Positions 6,773 through 8,631 of a stretch of DNA of 8,631 bases are shown here, piece after piece. Source of the DNA: Alloprevotella sp. GTDB taxonomy: Bacteria; Bacteroidota; Bacteroidia; Bacteroidales; Bacteroidaceae. Each line of letters begins with the position of its first letter. Within the stretch, counting starts at the first letter, position 1. The DNA lies in the NCBI GenBank assembly GCA_015259235.1, contig JABZGM010000083.1, positions 1 through 8,631 of the forward strand. Reading direction: 5' to 3'. Both the position numbers and the translations under genes were made by a program. A model generated the notes under the pieces. The model worked only from the letters and a program-made list of their open reading frames with translations, did no database searches and had not been told where the DNA came from.

Positions 6773-6978
6773 GTCATAGATAAAACAACAGATAATAGAC
6801 CATTGCCGCAAGGCTCTAACGTCTAACGTCTAAATTCTAACGTCTAATAAGCGTCTAGATAAATAGACCATTGCCGCAAGGCTCTAAATTCTAACGTCTA
6901 ATTTCTAACGTCTGAGTCTAGATAACAGACCATTGCCGCAAGGCTCTAACGTCTAACGTCTAATTTCTAACGTCTAAA
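6773..6978 (+). repeat. Three-unit tandem array with identical 23-bp core
   Basis: Each unit has GTC(A)TAGATAA (6773, 6853, 6916), then an identical 23-bp core at 6797-6819, 6865-6887 and 6927-6949 (centre ACCATTGCCGCAAGGC), then iterations of TCTAACG and TCTAA(A/T)T. Core-to-core distances are 68 and 62 bp. The core is a near palindrome: AGACC opposite GG(C)TCT and TTGC-C-GCAA at the centre, so each could form a small hairpin. The exact word TCTAACGTCTAA starts at 6815, 6822, 6836, 6890, 6945, 6952 and 6966. It is not a CRISPR array: the intervals are low-complexity repeats of each other, not unique spacers. The array stops about 17 bp before the susD ATG. Confidence 0.85.
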
Positions 6979-6994
6979 ATAAAGCATTTCCACA

Positions 6995-8631
6995 ATGAAA
7001 TCTCCATATCTCCACTTTTTGAAGCAAAGCACGGCTGCCGTGCGTGCCACGCTTCGCAATGTGCGTCACCAAGTGCCAACATTGGCACTCGCTGGTGTGG
7101 CATCACTCACGCTTTTCACGTCATGCCTAGAAGATGCAGTACCCACAACAGGTTATACCCAAGAACAGCTCAACACAAGCCCCAAGGCTAAGGAAGGTGC
7201 TTTTTGGGCTATTCCCTCTACCATTGTGTTGCCTGGAGGCAGCCACTGGCAGTACGGTTGGGGATCCTTGATGCGTATTCGCGACGTGATGACGGGCGAC
7301 ATGACCAATCCCTATCTTCCTTACGACCATTATAGCACGTTCTCCGAAAATATTTATCTGGGACAAGACTACGATCCAGGCGACTTTGTTTACATGGCTT
7401 ACTACGATGTGATTCTTGCAGCCAACACTTGCATCAAAGGATACGTGGCAAACGAAGCCAATCTCACCGATAGCGAAAAAGGGTTGTTGAGCGCAGCTTA
7501 TGCTTTCCGCGGACTCTCTTATCTCGAACTCGCTTCGATGTTTGAATTCCTCCCCAATGAGATGTTCCCCGATGGACGCAATGCGCAAGGCAACGTTGTG
7601 ACCAACCTCACTGTACCCATCGTTACGGACAAGTTGCCCCAAAAAGAGTCATACAACAATAAGCGTGCTACGCACAAGGAAATGTTTGACTTCATCCTTT
7701 CTGACCTCGACAAGGCAGAAGCCAACATCAGCCACCTCGCTGCTAACACCAAAGACGTGCCCCACCTCGACGTGGTTTATGGTCTGAAAGCGCGTCTTTA
7801 TCTGTGGGATGCGCAGTATGAAAAAGCTGCTGAATATGCACGTAAAGCCATCGAAGCACACAAAGGTGCTCCGCTTAATGCTGCACAATGGAATGACCCC
7901 ATCACTGGTTTTAACTCTCCAAACAACGGCAGCTGGATGCTATCAGCTACATCCAACAAAGAAACGCTGGGCAATAAAAAACTCTCCAACTGGACGGGAT
8001 GGATGTCTTCTGAAGCTCAATTCGGATATGCAGGGGGTGGTAAAGTGTACTTACAAATCGACCGCGCTCTCTATGATAAAATCGCTGACACCGACTTCCG
8101 TAAGCTCTCGTTCAAGGCTCCTAAGGGACATGCGCTCGAAGGAAAAACCACTTTCATTGATGATGCCGTCAGCAAAAGACTGCCTCCTTATACTACAGTC
8201 AAGTTCCGTCCTGGACAGGGTAACACGACTGCTTATAACATAGGTGCTGCTTGTAGCTATCCCTTGATGCGTGTGGAAGAAATGTATCTCATCGAAGCCG
8301 AAGCAGCTGCACACACCAACGCTGCCAAGGGTGTTGAATTGCTCAACACTTTTATGAAGACTTATCGCGATGCCAAATACAACTGCACACTCAGCAACAG
8401 CGATGAGGTGGTGAAAGAAGTGGTGCTCCAAAAGCGCATCGAACTTTGGGGCGAAGGTCGCTCTTTCTTCGACATCAAGCGTTTGAACCTGTCTGTCACT
8501 CGTGCTTACGCAGGTACTAACGTCCCCAGACCCGTACAATACAACACGAAGGGTCGCCCTGCTTGGATGAACTTTGTCCTGCCTAAGTTTGAAGGCGTGT
8601 TCAACACTGCCGTAACGGATTACAACAACCC
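6995..8631 (+). CDS. SusD-family surface glycan-binding lipoprotein (3' end cut by window)
   Basis: An open frame of 545 residues continues past the right edge without a stop. It is the partner of the upstream SusC: a lipid-anchored, alpha-helical (TPR-containing) protein that captures glycans at the cell surface. The ATG at 6995 is the only upstream ATG giving the lipoprotein signal; the hydrophobic stretch ends in LFTSC with Cys44 as the lipidation site, followed by L-E-D, acidic residues typical of the Bacteroidota surface-export signal. The 30-residue region before the hydrophobic core is long; a GTG at residue 23 would give a more ordinary signal peptide but GTG starts are rare here. Family motifs: AYAFRGLSYLELA around 168-182, VVYGLKARLYLW around 260-271 followed by a TPR-like helix pair, PLMRVEEMYLIEAEA from 423, and QKRIELWGEGRSFFDIKRL from 479. 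Most of a usual SusD is present; the last tens of residues are missing. Substrate is unknown. Confidence 0.95.
   Translation, partial: MKSPYLHFLKQSTAAVRATLRNVRHQVPTLALAGVASLTLFTSCLEDAVPTTGYTQEQLNTSPKAKEGAFWAIPSTIVLPGGSHWQYGWGSLMRIRDVMTGDMTNPYLPYDHYSTFSENIYLGQDYDPGDFVYMAYYDVILAANTCIKGYVANEANLTDSEKGLLSAAYAFRGLSYLELASMFEFLPNEMFPDGRNAQGNVVTNLTVPIVTDKLPQKESYNNKRATHKEMFDFILSDLDKAEANISHLAANTKDVPHLDVVYGLKARLYLWDAQYEKAAEYARKAIEAHKGAPLNAAQWNDPITGFNSPNNGSWMLSATSNKETLGNKKLSNWTGWMSSEAQFGYAGGGKVYLQIDRALYDKIADTDFRKLSFKAPKGHALEGKTTFIDDAVSKRLPPYTTVKFRPGQGNTTAYNIGAACSYPLMRVEEMYLIEAEAAAHTNAAKGVELLNTFMKTYRDAKYNCTLSNSDEVVKEVVLQKRIELWGEGRSFFDIKRLNLSVTRAYAGTNVPRPVQYNTKGRPAWMNFVLPKFEGVFNTAVTDYNN

Larger units (their letters stand above)
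6656..6994 (+). other. Long repetitive susC-susD intergenic region
   Basis: A 339-bp gap without a gene. The first part (6660-6710) consists of TTAGA-type iterations such as TTAGAAATTAGAAATTAGA beginning 5 bp after the susC stop. The middle (6711-6772) is diverged sequence with only near-matches to a -7 element (TAGTTTG, TAGTGTTTG), so no confident susD promoter is seen. The last 200 bp form the tandem array listed separately, largely complementary to the first part. susC and susD are usually separated by a few tens of bases and co-transcribed, so this size and structure are unusual. It may form a large RNA fold between the two coding regions. Confidence 0.8.

Noticed and set aside
6773..6978. 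CRISPR array
   Set aside because: Three 23-bp identical repeats look superficially CRISPR-like, but the intervals are iterations of the same TCTAACG words rather than unique spacers, and no cas gene is present.

Overview
The window reads as a piece of a Bacteroidales (Bacteroidota) chromosome, plausibly a Prevotellaceae- or Porphyromonadaceae-like host-associated species; the genus cannot be fixed from the sequence. The evidence is a SusC/SusD pair, a secreted GH20 hexosaminidase with a discoidin-like tail, Bacteroidota-type promoters (TTG, 19-20 bp, TAnnTTTG) and the absence of clear Shine-Dalgarno sequences. All three genes lie on the + strand.

Layout. 1-109: a 22-bp imperfect tandem repeat running off the left edge. 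137-166: a good promoter. 303-2477: a secreted GH20 beta-N-acetylhexosaminidase, complete, with an unusual 14-residue repeat between signal peptide and first domain. 2474-2582: an interrupted inverted repeat over the stop codon and a direct repeat of about 43 bp. 2642-2735: two hairpin-plus-U-tract terminators in tandem. 2736-2950: AT-rich gene-free DNA with a short direct repeat and a 19-bp palindrome. 2959-2989: a second good promoter, followed by a leader of roughly 240 nt with two inverted repeats. 3239-6655: a complete SusC-family TonB-dependent transporter. 6656-6994: an unusually long and highly repetitive susC-susD gap. 6995-8631: a SusD-family surface lipoprotein cut by the right edge.

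How the genes fit together. SusC and SusD form an outer-membrane glycan-import complex: the SusD lipoprotein binds the oligosaccharide outside and lids the TonB-driven SusC barrel. GH20 enzymes remove terminal GlcNAc or GalNAc, so the neighbourhood suggests use of amino-sugar-containing (host-type) glycans. However, the GH20 gene has its own promoter and two terminators while susC has its own promoter, so they appear to be separate transcription units and the SusCD substrate cannot be read from the enzyme.

The most unusual element is the 339-bp susC-susD gap. It contains TTAGA-rich sequence just after the susC stop and, closer to susD, three tandem units (spaced 68 and 62 bp) each with an identical 23-bp near-palindromic core followed by TCTAACG-type iterations. 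The two halves are reverse-complement-like and could fold into a large structure in the susCD mRNA. No protein-coding gene of unknown family and no obviously new enzymatic system was found.
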